This document shows, in pieces, positions 1 through 10,100 of a DNA stretch of 49,272 bases. Made by a program: the position numbers and the translations under genes. The stretch's first letter is position 1. Each line of letters begins with the position of its first letter. Source of the stretch: Klebsormidium nitens (taxonomy: Eukaryota; Streptophyta; Klebsormidiophyceae; Klebsormidiales; Klebsormidiaceae); NCBI GenBank assembly GCA_000708835.1, contig DF237578.1:1-49272 (forward strand), in the 5' to 3' direction. The notes beneath the pieces were generated by a model that worked only from the letters and a program-made list of their open reading frames with translations, searched no databases and had not been told where the DNA came from.

Positions 1-444
1 ACAGTCTCAGTCTCTCATTCCATTCCACGTGGTCAAATCTGACGGCCATATGTCCGAGTTGACCTGCCCGGAGCCAAATCGACGATCTGCATTGTGCATC
101 TCTCCCGCCATTTGAATGGTTTGTGTCGAGTGTTTCAGCTGCAGCACCGTGCATTGCAAAATGCAGTTGGAACTTCAAGTTCAAGTTGGCTCGGAGCTCA
201 ACTCCCATCTGCCCTTTCAAGTTGGCATTGGCAAGGAACACTGAACAGATCAGCAGCAGCGCTTGCTTGATAAAGAACGAAACGTCCATCTTTAGCCGCC
301 ACCAACTTCAGCAGCCAGAGGACCTGTCCTTGTCTAGTGACGTGCCATCATGGTGCGCCTTTTTGTCCAAGTGTCCAAACACCACTGACGTTCTCTACTC
401 CATTCTGATCTCCGTGCTTGATCTTCAACGTCTCCCTTGACATC
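1..444 (+). promoter_or_regulatory. Upstream region and probable 5' leader of the PurF gene
   Basis: This stretch precedes the first ATG of the amidophosphoribosyltransferase gene. I see no conserved coding sequence in it; an open frame at 123-440 has no recognisable domain. It probably holds the core promoter and 5' UTR. I could not identify a TATA box or a transcription start with confidence. Confidence 0.4.
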
Positions 445-3400
445 ATGGCTGCCTCAAGCGCCTGCCTTGGTGGAGGTGCGGTAATGAGCAAAGTTGCGCC
501 TCGCGAGCCCCTTCTGTCATCATTACCGCCGGCGCCTCAAGCTAGTTTGCACAGCGCCCCCTTGACAGCTGTCAGGGCACCAAAGCGGTCAAAGTGCGCA
601 CTCAAGTGCGATGGGCTTGGAGGGCAGATGAGGGGGCAACGGTTGCGAGCGCAGTCGCTCCCGAGGGCACCTGTGAGAAGGGAGCGGGTGGTGCGGGCAT
701 CAGAAGAAGTGCCAGCTGTCGGCAGCACCGCGGCAGCTGTCGAAAGTTCCTCGCAGTCCACCGGGCTCATGTTGAGAGCTCACGGATCGAATGCAACAGC
801 TGTCGCCGCCGCAAACTCTTCCCCTAACCCTAGAGTTGACCCTGCGGTTAACCCCATCGCCGCCGCTCTCGACGACTTCACATCTGAGGGCGAGATGATG
901 CGTGAGGAGTGCGGGGTGGTCGGGGTCATCGGCGATGACGAGGCAAGCAGGATCTGTTACCTGGGCTTGCACGCGCTGCAGCACCGGGGGCAGGAGGGCG
1001 CCGGCATCGTAACCTCGAACGGAGGCCAGCTGACGTCGATCACGGGGATGGGGCTGGTGGCAGACGTTTTCAACCAGCAGAAGCTGACGGCGCTCGTCGG
1101 GGACTCTGCGATTGGGCATGTGCGGTATGCCACTTCGGGGGGCTCTAACCTGAAAAATGTTCAGGTCAGTAGCGTTGCGGTTTCGTGTACGTGCGAAGGT
1201 TCACGTGCGGATATCAGCACCATTGATGTGCACTGACAAGATTCTTGAGTACTCTGGATAACTCCCTCCCCTTCCCATCCTATTTCAAAGCAACTTTACC
1301 CACGTACTTCGATGACACAGTGTTTGGAACGACCTCTGTTGCACACAACCACGGCCTATTCAGAGAACCGGTAACTGCATCTTTGATTCAGGGTCTAACC
1401 CGTCACAAACAACTGACTCTAACCTTGCCCGTCTCCCTCTCCGCAGCCCTTCACCGTGAAGACGGTGTTTGGGCAAGTCTCTGTGGCTCACAACGGAAAC
1501 CTGGTCAACTTCAAGAAGCTGCGGGAAGAGCTCGAGGAGCGGGGCTCCATCTTCAACACGTCGTCGGATACAGAGGTCATCCTGCATTTGCTGGCCGTCA
1601 GCAAGGTGAGAGTTTCTCGTCTTTGCGTTGTTTTAAGTTCTTTTTCTCTGCATATGCGTCTTCACTTTTAGACCTGTTCGCTGGTTCGCTTCTTTCCCTT
1701 TTCTTATTCTCGGGGAGTTCCTTGCGAGAAAGTTGGTCGGTTATGTCAGCAGAATGTACCTCACTTGCTGTGATCGGCAGGGCCGGTGTTCCTCCTCAGT
1801 TCGTCAAATGGATTTGGAGCTGGTAAATGTAACAAACTTCTATTCTCCTGCCTGCCTGAACACAGCGACGCTTGGAGAAGCTTGGAGAACCCTTTTGTCC
1901 TTACAAAACTCAAATAGATGGTCAATGGCCAACGATTGACGAGCCTTGAAAGTTGTCACGTCGAAGTTCTGCTCTATTGGCCCAGTTTCTTAAGCTGGAG
2001 GCGACCTCTCTTTAGACACCAAGCTTCTCCCTCTCCCACAGTAACATTTTTCGCTTTCCCCAAAGAGGTGAGCTGTCTCGTGACGGCCAACAGAACTGCT
2101 CACATGACCTGTCGTCGCCTATCACAGAAAACAACGTTCATGGAGCGACTCGTCGAGGCGTGCGAGCAGCTCGAGGGTGCGTACAGCCTCGTCGTTTTGA
2201 CCGTCGACAAACTGGTTGCCCTGCGGGATCCGTACGGTTTCCGCCCGCTCGTCATGGGCCGGAAAGCGAACGGCGCAATCGTGTTCGCGTCGGAAACATG
2301 CGCTCTCGACCTGATTGATGCGAAGTACGAGCGGGAAGTCCAACCGGGCGAGGTGGTTATCATTGACAGAAACGAGGGGGAGTCGGGCATGTGTTTGTAC
2401 CCCAAGCGGCAGCGCAAGGCGTGCGTGTTCGAGCACATTTACTTTGCGCTGCCCAACTCGGACGTGTTCGGCAAGAGCGTGTACGAGCAGCGCTACAACT
2501 ACGGGCGCATCCTGGGTGAGTCGCATTTCATTGGTCGCAGGAATACTTTTTGACCATGTCTTTGTCGTGGTTGTAATGTGGGTGGAATGCAAAGCGAAGC
2601 TGCAACTTACGGTTTCTGTGTCCCTTTTTTCCACTGGTGTACTGGGGCGTTTGAGTCAAACGTGGCCGTTTCGATATAATCCGTCTCAACTGGGCTCGAT
2701 CTCAGAGCTGACAGCTCACTCCACTGCAACTATTGGACACTTTGACTCATCTTTGGCAGTTGGAGATCTCAAATTTGTCGCTACAAAGGTTCGGCACTTG
2801 CAGCAGATGTGCCTTTTATAGGATCCGACGACTCCTTCGCCCCTCGACTCTTCTAGTTGACAGCCCCGAACTCGACCCAAATCCGGCCCATTCCCACCTA
2901 CTTGCAAATCCACCTCTTGCTGACGTCGCTCTTGGCGCCAGCGGAATGTGAACAGTCATCCGCCCGTTAGTTTCTCTGCGTTGACAGCCCCCGAAGCCGA
3001 CGCAACATCATGTACCTACTGACTTGCAAACCGACTTTTTGCTGACGTCAATCTGCTTCGCTCATGCAGCGGAGGTGGCTCCGGTGGAGTGTGACGTCGT
3101 GATTGCTGTGCCGGATTCGGGGGTGGTGTGCGCGCTGGGCTACGCGGCGGAGGCGGGGGTGCCGTTCCAGCAGGGCCTCATCCGGTCGCATTACGTGGGC
3201 AGGACGTTCATCGAGCCGAGCCAAAAGATTCGCGACTTTGGGGTGAAGCTCAAGGTGGGTCGTTCAAAAAGTTCCAAAGCTGGGTTTTGATGTTTCTTGG
3301 ACTGGAGAAACTCCGGTTGCCTACAAAATCTTGGTTCACCAGAGCCTCATCCGGTCACACAACGTGGGCAGGACGTTCATTCAGCCGAGCCAAAGATTTG

Positions 3401-5509
3401 GGATTTTGGGGCGAAGCTTGAGGTACGAGTTCCAGAAAGTTCCATCAAGTCGGGTCTTGCGTTTGCACATAGGAGTGTCGTTAGGAAGGACAATTTTCGG
3501 TCGATTGCCTCGTTTAAAGGGATTTTGAGCTTGATGGGTGAATGCTAAGCTTGGAATGAAAGGGACATACGTCGAGCTAAGCCAAGGATCCTTAGACGTT
3601 GAATTGAAGCAAGGTCTGGCCGGACTGATGCTCGAAGCTGCTTGGATAGATCCCCGTCCTCGAGAAGAGCCGTTTGGTGTTTTTTCAAAACTTGACCTCG
3701 TGATTCCTCTTTTTCAGCTATCGTTTTGTTATCCTAGATTTGATAAACGAGACCGTCAGCGCCCTGATTCTCAAGAGTAACCCCTTTATCACTATCATGC
3801 TGTAGCTGTCCCCCGATTGTTTTGAAGAATCTGCTTTCGGAGAACAATATCCGGTTTTTGCTTTGACGCAGCTGTCCCCGGTGAAATTGGTCCTAAAGGG
3901 CAAGCGCGTGGTGGTGTTTGACAATTCATTTGCGCAAAAAGCAAATCTCAAACCCCAAACCCAAAATCTGAATCCGGGGGAGTACACCAAAAACCCCGAT
4001 TCTAACTCCTAAACCCGACCATGCTGCAGCTGTCTCCTGTGAAGTCGGCCCTGAGGGGCAAGGGCGTGGGGTGTTCGACAACCCGTTCGCACATACAGCA
4101 AACCTCAGACCCAAACCCCACCTTTTGGAACTTGAAATCTCGAACCTCACACCACGGTTATCAACCTGTGAACCCTGCTTTGCTCCAGCTGTCCCCCGTA
4201 AAGTCGGCCCTGAAGAGCAAGCGCGTGGGTGTAGTGGACGACTCGTGCAAACAGCAAACCTTTCTGCCGAAGCATATTCTGATGTAGGGAACCCGAACCC
4301 TAAGCTCTAAATAGCAAAGCCTAAACCCTAATCCCTGCCATGCTCCAGCTGTCCCCCGTGAAGTCGGTCCTGAAGGGCAAGCGCGTGGTGGTGGTCGACG
4401 ACTCGATCGTGCGCGGCACGACGTCATCCAAGATCGTGCGGCTGCTCAAGGAGGCCGGCGCGACCGAGGTGCACATGCGCATCTCCAGCCCGCCAATCAC
4501 CGGCTCCTGCTATTACGGCGTCGACACGCCCAGGTGCGCTTTAAGCATCTTGATACAAGGTTTGAGAGGTTTCGGGGTTTGGGTTAACACGACTTGTCCA
4601 ATTCAAATGCAAAGAGGCCCTCTCCGACGGAGATTGGAGCACAGTGGAAAGGGACGTTTCAAGTTGAGGTGCAGATCCCCATTCCCAACACCTGCCACTG
4701 TACGCCTAAGTGTGCTAGCACGCCTATCAGCCCTCTTGTTTCGGCGTCCCGAGTATGAATCGGAGCGAGCCAAGTCTTCTTGAGTCGAACTGCCATGCGT
4801 GAGATGGTCCTATTTTGTGCTGTCGGTAGCTCCCGGGAGTTGGAAGGATTAAGGAAGAGTTCAACGCCCCCCCATGCACGCTTGCGAAGCTTCCTCTCGT
4901 TATGTTGAAAACATGATATTGTAAGAGAAACAGGAGGAGAAACAGGGAGGAAGACTTATTCTCCCTGCTGCTCTTCCGTGCAATATCATGAGCTTTAACA
5001 AGATCCAAACGGGAAGTGTTTTTCCGTTGGGAGCTTGGTAGGCCTACAAGTGAAGCGGTCGCTTTTGCACAAGCAAACTTCCAGGACCACCCAAAAGGAA
5101 AGCCTTCTGCGATAAGCCAGCGGTCATGCTGACACGCTCATCGTTTCACCCTTCTCCTTGCAGTCGCGAGGAGCTCATTTCCTTCAAGTTGTCCGTCGAG
5201 GAGACGCGGCAGTTCATCGGCGCCGACTCGCTCGCCTACCTTCCCCTCGACCGCCTCCATAACCTATTGGGTCCCGAGGCCGATACCTTCTGCGACGCGT
5301 GCTTCTCGGGCGCATACCCTATCCCTCCTCAGGGGAAGAACACGCAGGGCCATGTGCTGCCATTCGAGAAAGAGAACGGGGCCGCCGGACCGAGTTCCGC
5401 CGGAGAGGAGGGGCATTCCGCCGGACCAAACGGAAATCTGGGGTACCAGGACGTGAAGGTCGTGGGGCCGGACGAGCGGGAGCCGGCGCCGGCCGGGCGG
5501 GTTGTGTGA
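445..5509 (+). CDS. purF: Amidophosphoribosyltransferase (glutamine PRPP amidotransferase), plastid-targeted, six exons
   Basis: It catalyses the first committed step of purine synthesis: PRPP plus glutamine gives 5-phosphoribosylamine. Exons are 445-1164, 1447-1605, 2128-2515, 3070-3254, 4349-4533 and 5164-5509; all junctions are GT-AG and phases agree, giving about 660 residues. The ATG at 445 is the first in-frame Met; the frame is open slightly further upstream but without an ATG. Residues 1 to about 150 are rich in Ser, Ala and Arg, like a chloroplast transit peptide plus propeptide. The N-terminal-nucleophile Cys is residue 156 (EECGVVGV). A glutaminase domain follows ([20 protein letters not shown]). 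The PRPP loop is [13 protein letters not shown] at 497-509. Four probable [4Fe-4S] ligands are present: Cys392, Cys538, Cys589 and Cys592. Introns 3 and 4 carry degenerate copies of the adjoining exon ends, described separately. Family identity is very secure; plastid targeting is inferred. Confidence 0.96.
2850..3100 (+). repeat. Duplicated intron 3 / exon 4 junction in the PurF gene
   Basis: Two related segments lie in tandem about 125 bp apart. The upstream one starts near 2857 (TTGACAGCCCCGAACTCGAC) and the downstream one near 2982 (TTGACAGCCCCCGAAGCCGA). Both continue through CCTAC, TTGCAAA and TTGCTGACGTC. Both then run into a CAGCGGA segment, which in the downstream copy is the real acceptor and start of exon 4 (3067-3090). 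The upstream copy (near 2939) has lost most of the coding part. Confidence 0.7.
3170..3625 (+). repeat. Decayed copies of the end of exon 4 inside PurF intron 4
   Basis: The last 80 bases of exon 4 (3175-3254, encoding [20 protein letters not shown]) recur at about 3340-3424. That copy keeps CCTCATCCGGTCACA, GTGGGCAGGACGTTCAT and GAGCCAAAGATT, and then a GT dinucleotide in the donor position. The similarity continues into intron sequence (AAAGTTCCA in both). A weaker third copy lies at about 3562-3612 (GGGACATACGTCGAGCTAAG). Neither copy keeps an intact frame into the real exon 5, so they look like non-functional duplicates. Confidence 0.75.
3868..4415 (+). repeat. Tandem repeat, about 158-bp unit, made of intron end plus start of exon 5
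   Basis: The real exon 5 begins at 4349 with CTGTCCCCCGTGAAGTCGGT ([19 protein letters not shown]). Three upstream copies of this junction occur with CTGTC starting near 3872, 4030 and 4190. Each has CAG directly before it and a stretch rich in AAACCC and CTAAACC between copies. Translated, the copies read close to [33 protein letters not shown] and [19 protein letters not shown] before diverging. Each could act as a decoy splice acceptor. The last spacer contains a plant telo-box-like AAACCCTAA (about 4323-4331). Confidence 0.85.
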
Positions 5510-7157
5510 GGGGTTATGGCGGGGTTATGAGGGTTTACGATGAAACACGAGCGGGTATAAGGGGCCGTGAAATTTAACGACGGGTTCCGTGCTTTAGTGA
5601 ATCTGAGGGAGGGGCGATGACGCCGGGCGTCACTGTTCTGATGACGTGAGCTTGGGTGGCCAGAAGAAGCGCAACGAAAGGGAGCACGGGGAAAGAGAAA
5701 AGACGAAAGATCGGATGTACAAGCATCGCAAGAGATGTGCGGTTGGGAAGACGTCACATGCAGTAAGGTGGATAAGACTTGTCGAGATGACGTGGACAGG
5801 TGGCAGGCATTAGGCGAAGGGACTTATTGTGCGGGGAAAGTGCTAATTAGACTCGGTGCAGGTATAATCCAGGTTTCTAGTCCGTGTAAGCAGATAGAGT
5901 GGATTGGGGCGCATTGTCAGCAAGGCCGGGTTTCTTCGGACTCGGGCTTACCGTCGGGAGGAGCAGGACTTAGGTAGACGTCATTATGCTAAAATTAAAC
6001 AGTTGCTTCTGTATAGACGTGAGGTAGCCAACAGCATGGCATTTGTCCGTAGTGTACTGCATTCTTGGCTGGATCCATTCTTTGCCTAGCTACTTGAATC
6101 TGAAAGCCAAACGGTGCTTCTCTAATATTTACAAGCAATGCTTGCCATGCCGATCGATGCATCAGTAGGGCCAGCAACCTCAGTACGCTGATGCACGATT
6201 GTATTAACTCCCACGGTTGTTGCACTAGGATAATCCCTCTGTGATCGATGATCCGACGGGACTTCACAGCAGCCGCCCTTTTTGAGTCCCAATACCCAGC
6301 TGCGGACTCTGGCCGGGATAGCTAACTTTACCTGGATGCTATTGCATGACGGTGTAATATCCCACAGCTGACGCGCAGATCATTAAAACCGACTCACTAA
6401 TGTTCCATGTATAACTTTGCCTGCAACCATGTGCATATATGCACGATCGCAGTCATGGTACCGGGCGGCCTAGCTAGCTTTCAATTCCGCGCATATGTAA
6501 AAAAGTTGCATGCAGCATGCATGGATCATGATCTGCATATGGAATTGAATGAGCAGCTGAATATACGCTGGCATAAAGCTCATTCGAAGATATATATATG
6601 ACACGTACACGCCGGATATAGACAATTAAAGGATCTAAGCTCTAGTGTTTGCAGACGGTCCAACGCAGCCCAGCCGTTAGTGAATCCATGTTATATATGC
6701 GCGTTACTGCGTAGAAGTACTTTTGCCACATCTTTGCGCAAGCACTTCAATCATGATACGGGCGTGGCAAATTCCCTTTCCCATGGTTTCCGCGATCTCT
6801 AGTATCAAAACAAGGCGCGGTGGGATAGCTAATACGCATATCGTTGTCTACAGCACAGGCTGATAGCTGCATTACGAAAGGCGTGCCTGGCAGCGGCCAT
6901 TTTAAGCCCCGCGCTGAATATGCTCAAGAAACAGAACTCTCAAACCTATCGCATTGAAAGTCTTTGACCACTTTTGTAGGATCGTATGTACAGCCGACCC
7001 AGCCATGCCTTCACTTGAGCTAAGTATTACTCTGGCCAATTGTTGTCAAGACAAAGCAGGGGACATAAGGGGCCAATAATTACAGACTACCTTGGTTGAT
7101 AGCATGCTTATTCCTGATCTACGCTCCAAACACTTCATCGGACCTAGACTCCGGACG
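5510..7157. other. Spacer between the convergent PurF and NST1-like genes
   Basis: It holds the 3' ends of two convergent genes. I see no conserved coding sequence or RNA gene. From about 6400 to 6620 it is unusually dense in short palindromes (CATATG, GGTACC, GCTAGC, GCATGC, ATGCAT). An imperfect inverted repeat, CAATTCCGCGCATATG at 6482-6497 against CATATGGAATTG at 6536-6547, could form a hairpin. Confidence 0.5.
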
Positions 7158-10100
7158 TCACCGTTCTCCGCTGCCCTTTCCTCGACCCTTCGTTGCCACA
7201 TGCAAGGGCGGCCATGCGGAGCTCTCGTGCGGCAGCGCCTTGCTGTTCCCATTTGCCGCTGCATTCGTCTCCGGCAGGGGGCTAGCACCGGCCTTCGGAA
7301 CGCTTCCCCATCCAGCCTTTCTCAACACCTCCCCGCCCGCCGAGCCATTGCTCGACGGCGGTCTACTGTTCGCCCCGTTGCCCTCCTTCGCAACCGGCTT
7401 CGTGGCCCCCGCAGAAAGAGGCCTAGCTTCGACCTTCCGGGACGCCCCTGCCGAGACGGCGGCTTCCAGCGTCGGCCACTCCTGGTCGATTGGCGTTGAT
7501 ACCCGCCGCGCATCCGCTCCGCTTCCGGGGGCTGGGCTCGGCCGACTCTCCTTCATCTGGTGCGCCTTATGCCTCGGGGGTGTGTGCTCGGGCTCTGTTC
7601 TCCGAATGGACGGGTGCTCGGGCTCTGCTCTCCGCATGAGGGGGTGCGAATGCTCGTCTCTCCTCCCCCCCTCCGGGTGAGGATGCTCCGACGGGAGAAA
7701 GTGCCCGTCGGGCCCGAGCGTCGCGCTGCTCTGCACGACGGCCGCGCAGAATGGACAGCAGAGCTCGCCGAAGTCCGCCTGCGCGGCCAGCTGGCTCGTG
7801 CAGCCGACGCACGTGAGGTGCAAGCACGGCCGCAGCTGCACCGACGCAAGCGCCTCGTTGCACAGCAGACACACCCCGAGCTTGTTCCCGTTCCGCTCCG
7901 GCAAGGGGGGCGGCAGCATCGCCAGAATGAACGGCTCGTTCGGGCGGGTGGCGTCGGCGTGCCCGACGCGCACGATCTGCTGCTTCGCGAGCTCTACCCA
8001 GATCGCCAGGATGTGTGCGCGGGTGATCCCCTCGTTCAGCAAGCTCCCGTCGATTGCCAGCAGCGACTGCCAGAACGCGCTCAGGCTCAGGGGCTGCGCC
8101 AGCAGCCCCGAAGCGTCCTGCCGTGCGACCGCTGACCTCAGCACCAGGATCGCCGCCTCGAGCCGCGCCTCAAACGGCCCATGCGCCTTGCCAGGCGGCC
8201 AAGAGGGCTTCAGCACGGCCGGAGGGGGTTGCTCCCAGCGCGGCTGGAACGCTGGGGGGTGCTGGTTCGGCCTGCCGAGGAAACCCCCTGGAGGAGAGGA
8301 CCCGGCAGGTGCAGGGAGGGCTGAGTGGGAGGCACTCCGCACCATCTCGAACAGGGGGGGCTCCCCCAGCATGCCTTGAGACCCGTCCCAACTCACCCGA
8401 ATATCCTGCCGTGCCGCCTTTCCGATGGGACCCAGCATTCGATTCCCGGACTGTGGCCGCGACGCCCGGCCGAACCCGTCGCCGTCAAACCGCAAGTGCT
8501 CCTCTCCCCCGTTTGCGTACAACCATGGCCGCCCAACGTCCGCCGACGGGGGCCGCGAGAGCTTCCCGGACGAGTTGGACCCGGACCCGGGGCGCCGCCC
8601 AAAACTCCACGTCGAGTCCGGGCTGCCGAGGCTCTCCGGACTCGCCGACCCGCTGGCCTGACGAAAGTGTCCGTTGGCGTCGTGGAAGGGGGGCTCTGTC
8701 TCTTGCCGGGGGGGTCCGACCGGCCCCCCAAAAGGATCTCGGGCGGCGACGATGCCAGGCACAGGGAGCCGACCTTCGAGCAGCTGCAACCGGCCAAACT
8801 CGTCCTCAAACCCAGACACGTTCAGGCCCCGGGGGGTGTCCCCGGTTGCCGAAAGCAGCCCCCCTGGAAGCAAGTGCTCCATGGACGAGCTTAGCTCCTG
8901 GTCGACATCGATGACCAAAGACTCGCGAACTCGCACCCCGGGAACGTCCTGCGCAAAGGGGGGGCCAGCGGCAGGGTTCATTGAGGGGTGGGCCAGGGTG
9001 TGGTTAGCTTGCGGGGTGACAAACTGCGGGTGCGCTGACGTGAGCTCCGGCTTCGTCCTCGCCACCTGCGCGTTCCAGGGCCCGTTCGCACCGTTCCCGT
9101 GACCTGGCTTTGCCCAACCTGGGGGGATCCCCCCGTTTTGACGCTGCGGCTCTTCCCCACTCCGGTATGAGGGGTTGGCGACAACAACCCGAATGCTGGT
9201 CGATGGATCGAAGCTGGCAACCCTTTGAGTCGGTGCAGCTTGGGGGACGGTTTTGACAGGAAGGGGGGATGGGCTGGCTTGGGTGACAGGGGATCCCTTG
9301 ACGGGGGAAGATTTATGGGGCTGCTGAAATCCAGGGGGTGCGGTTGATGAGGGCGGATGGTGCGTGCCGTTCTGCTCGTAGTGTCGCGCTGCGCTAGTGG
9401 ATCGGAGGGCCGCCTGCAAAACGAGAAGCCATAATCAGGTGAAAATCTCGGTAGGGTGCTTTTTGCAGCCGTCAGGAGGATCTTTGGCAATAGAAGATTG
9501 TTGCGCAGAATGAGACCGCTGTTTGCCGCAAAGAGCTCGACAAACTCGGTCAGCCTTAGGAGGGCCACAGATCTAAAAACCCAGATCAACACCTCAAAGA
9601 AGCTCAATCACTGAAGGTAGGTGCAGCAGATTTGAACCAAGTTCAATCTAACTGCCAAAGATGTCCCAATCCTTAGAGAAGCAATGCCCCCTTCATATCA
9701 ATTCCTCAGGTCTGCAATGGCTCAAAGCTGACGCCAGATGAGGCGAGAAACACGCCTAGAGCGGCTCGCTTCCTTTCTAAGCTTTTCAATAGCAATCCCT
9801 CTCTGTTCAACTCCCACTTGGAGCCACACTGCGACTGTCACACTATGATTCCCTCCGCCAGCGCTTACTCAATGTGACCAACACCATGACAGCCTCGTGC
9901 ATGCTCGACAGGTCAATCGAGAATCCAACAACCTTCGCCTGAACCTCACCAAACTTTCATCAGCCGCTTTCTTCGCCTGAGGCTCGACCCCCTCCTTCAC
10001 TGGCTCTTGTGCGGCTGACGGCTTCTTCTTGTGCTTCCCGTGGGCCACTTCCCACCCTTCTGCCGTCTCCCTATCGTCCACAGCCGCTCTCGGCACCTCT

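Noticed and set aside
418-444. Extension of the PurF frame upstream of ATG 445
   Set aside because: The frame is open from 418 but starts at TTG; the first ATG is at 445, and the extra nine residues have no family support.
7096-9102. Long plus-strand open frames opposite the NST1-like last exon
   Set aside because: They are shadows of a GC-rich coding exon. The minus strand has a RING finger and a single unbroken 752-codon frame.
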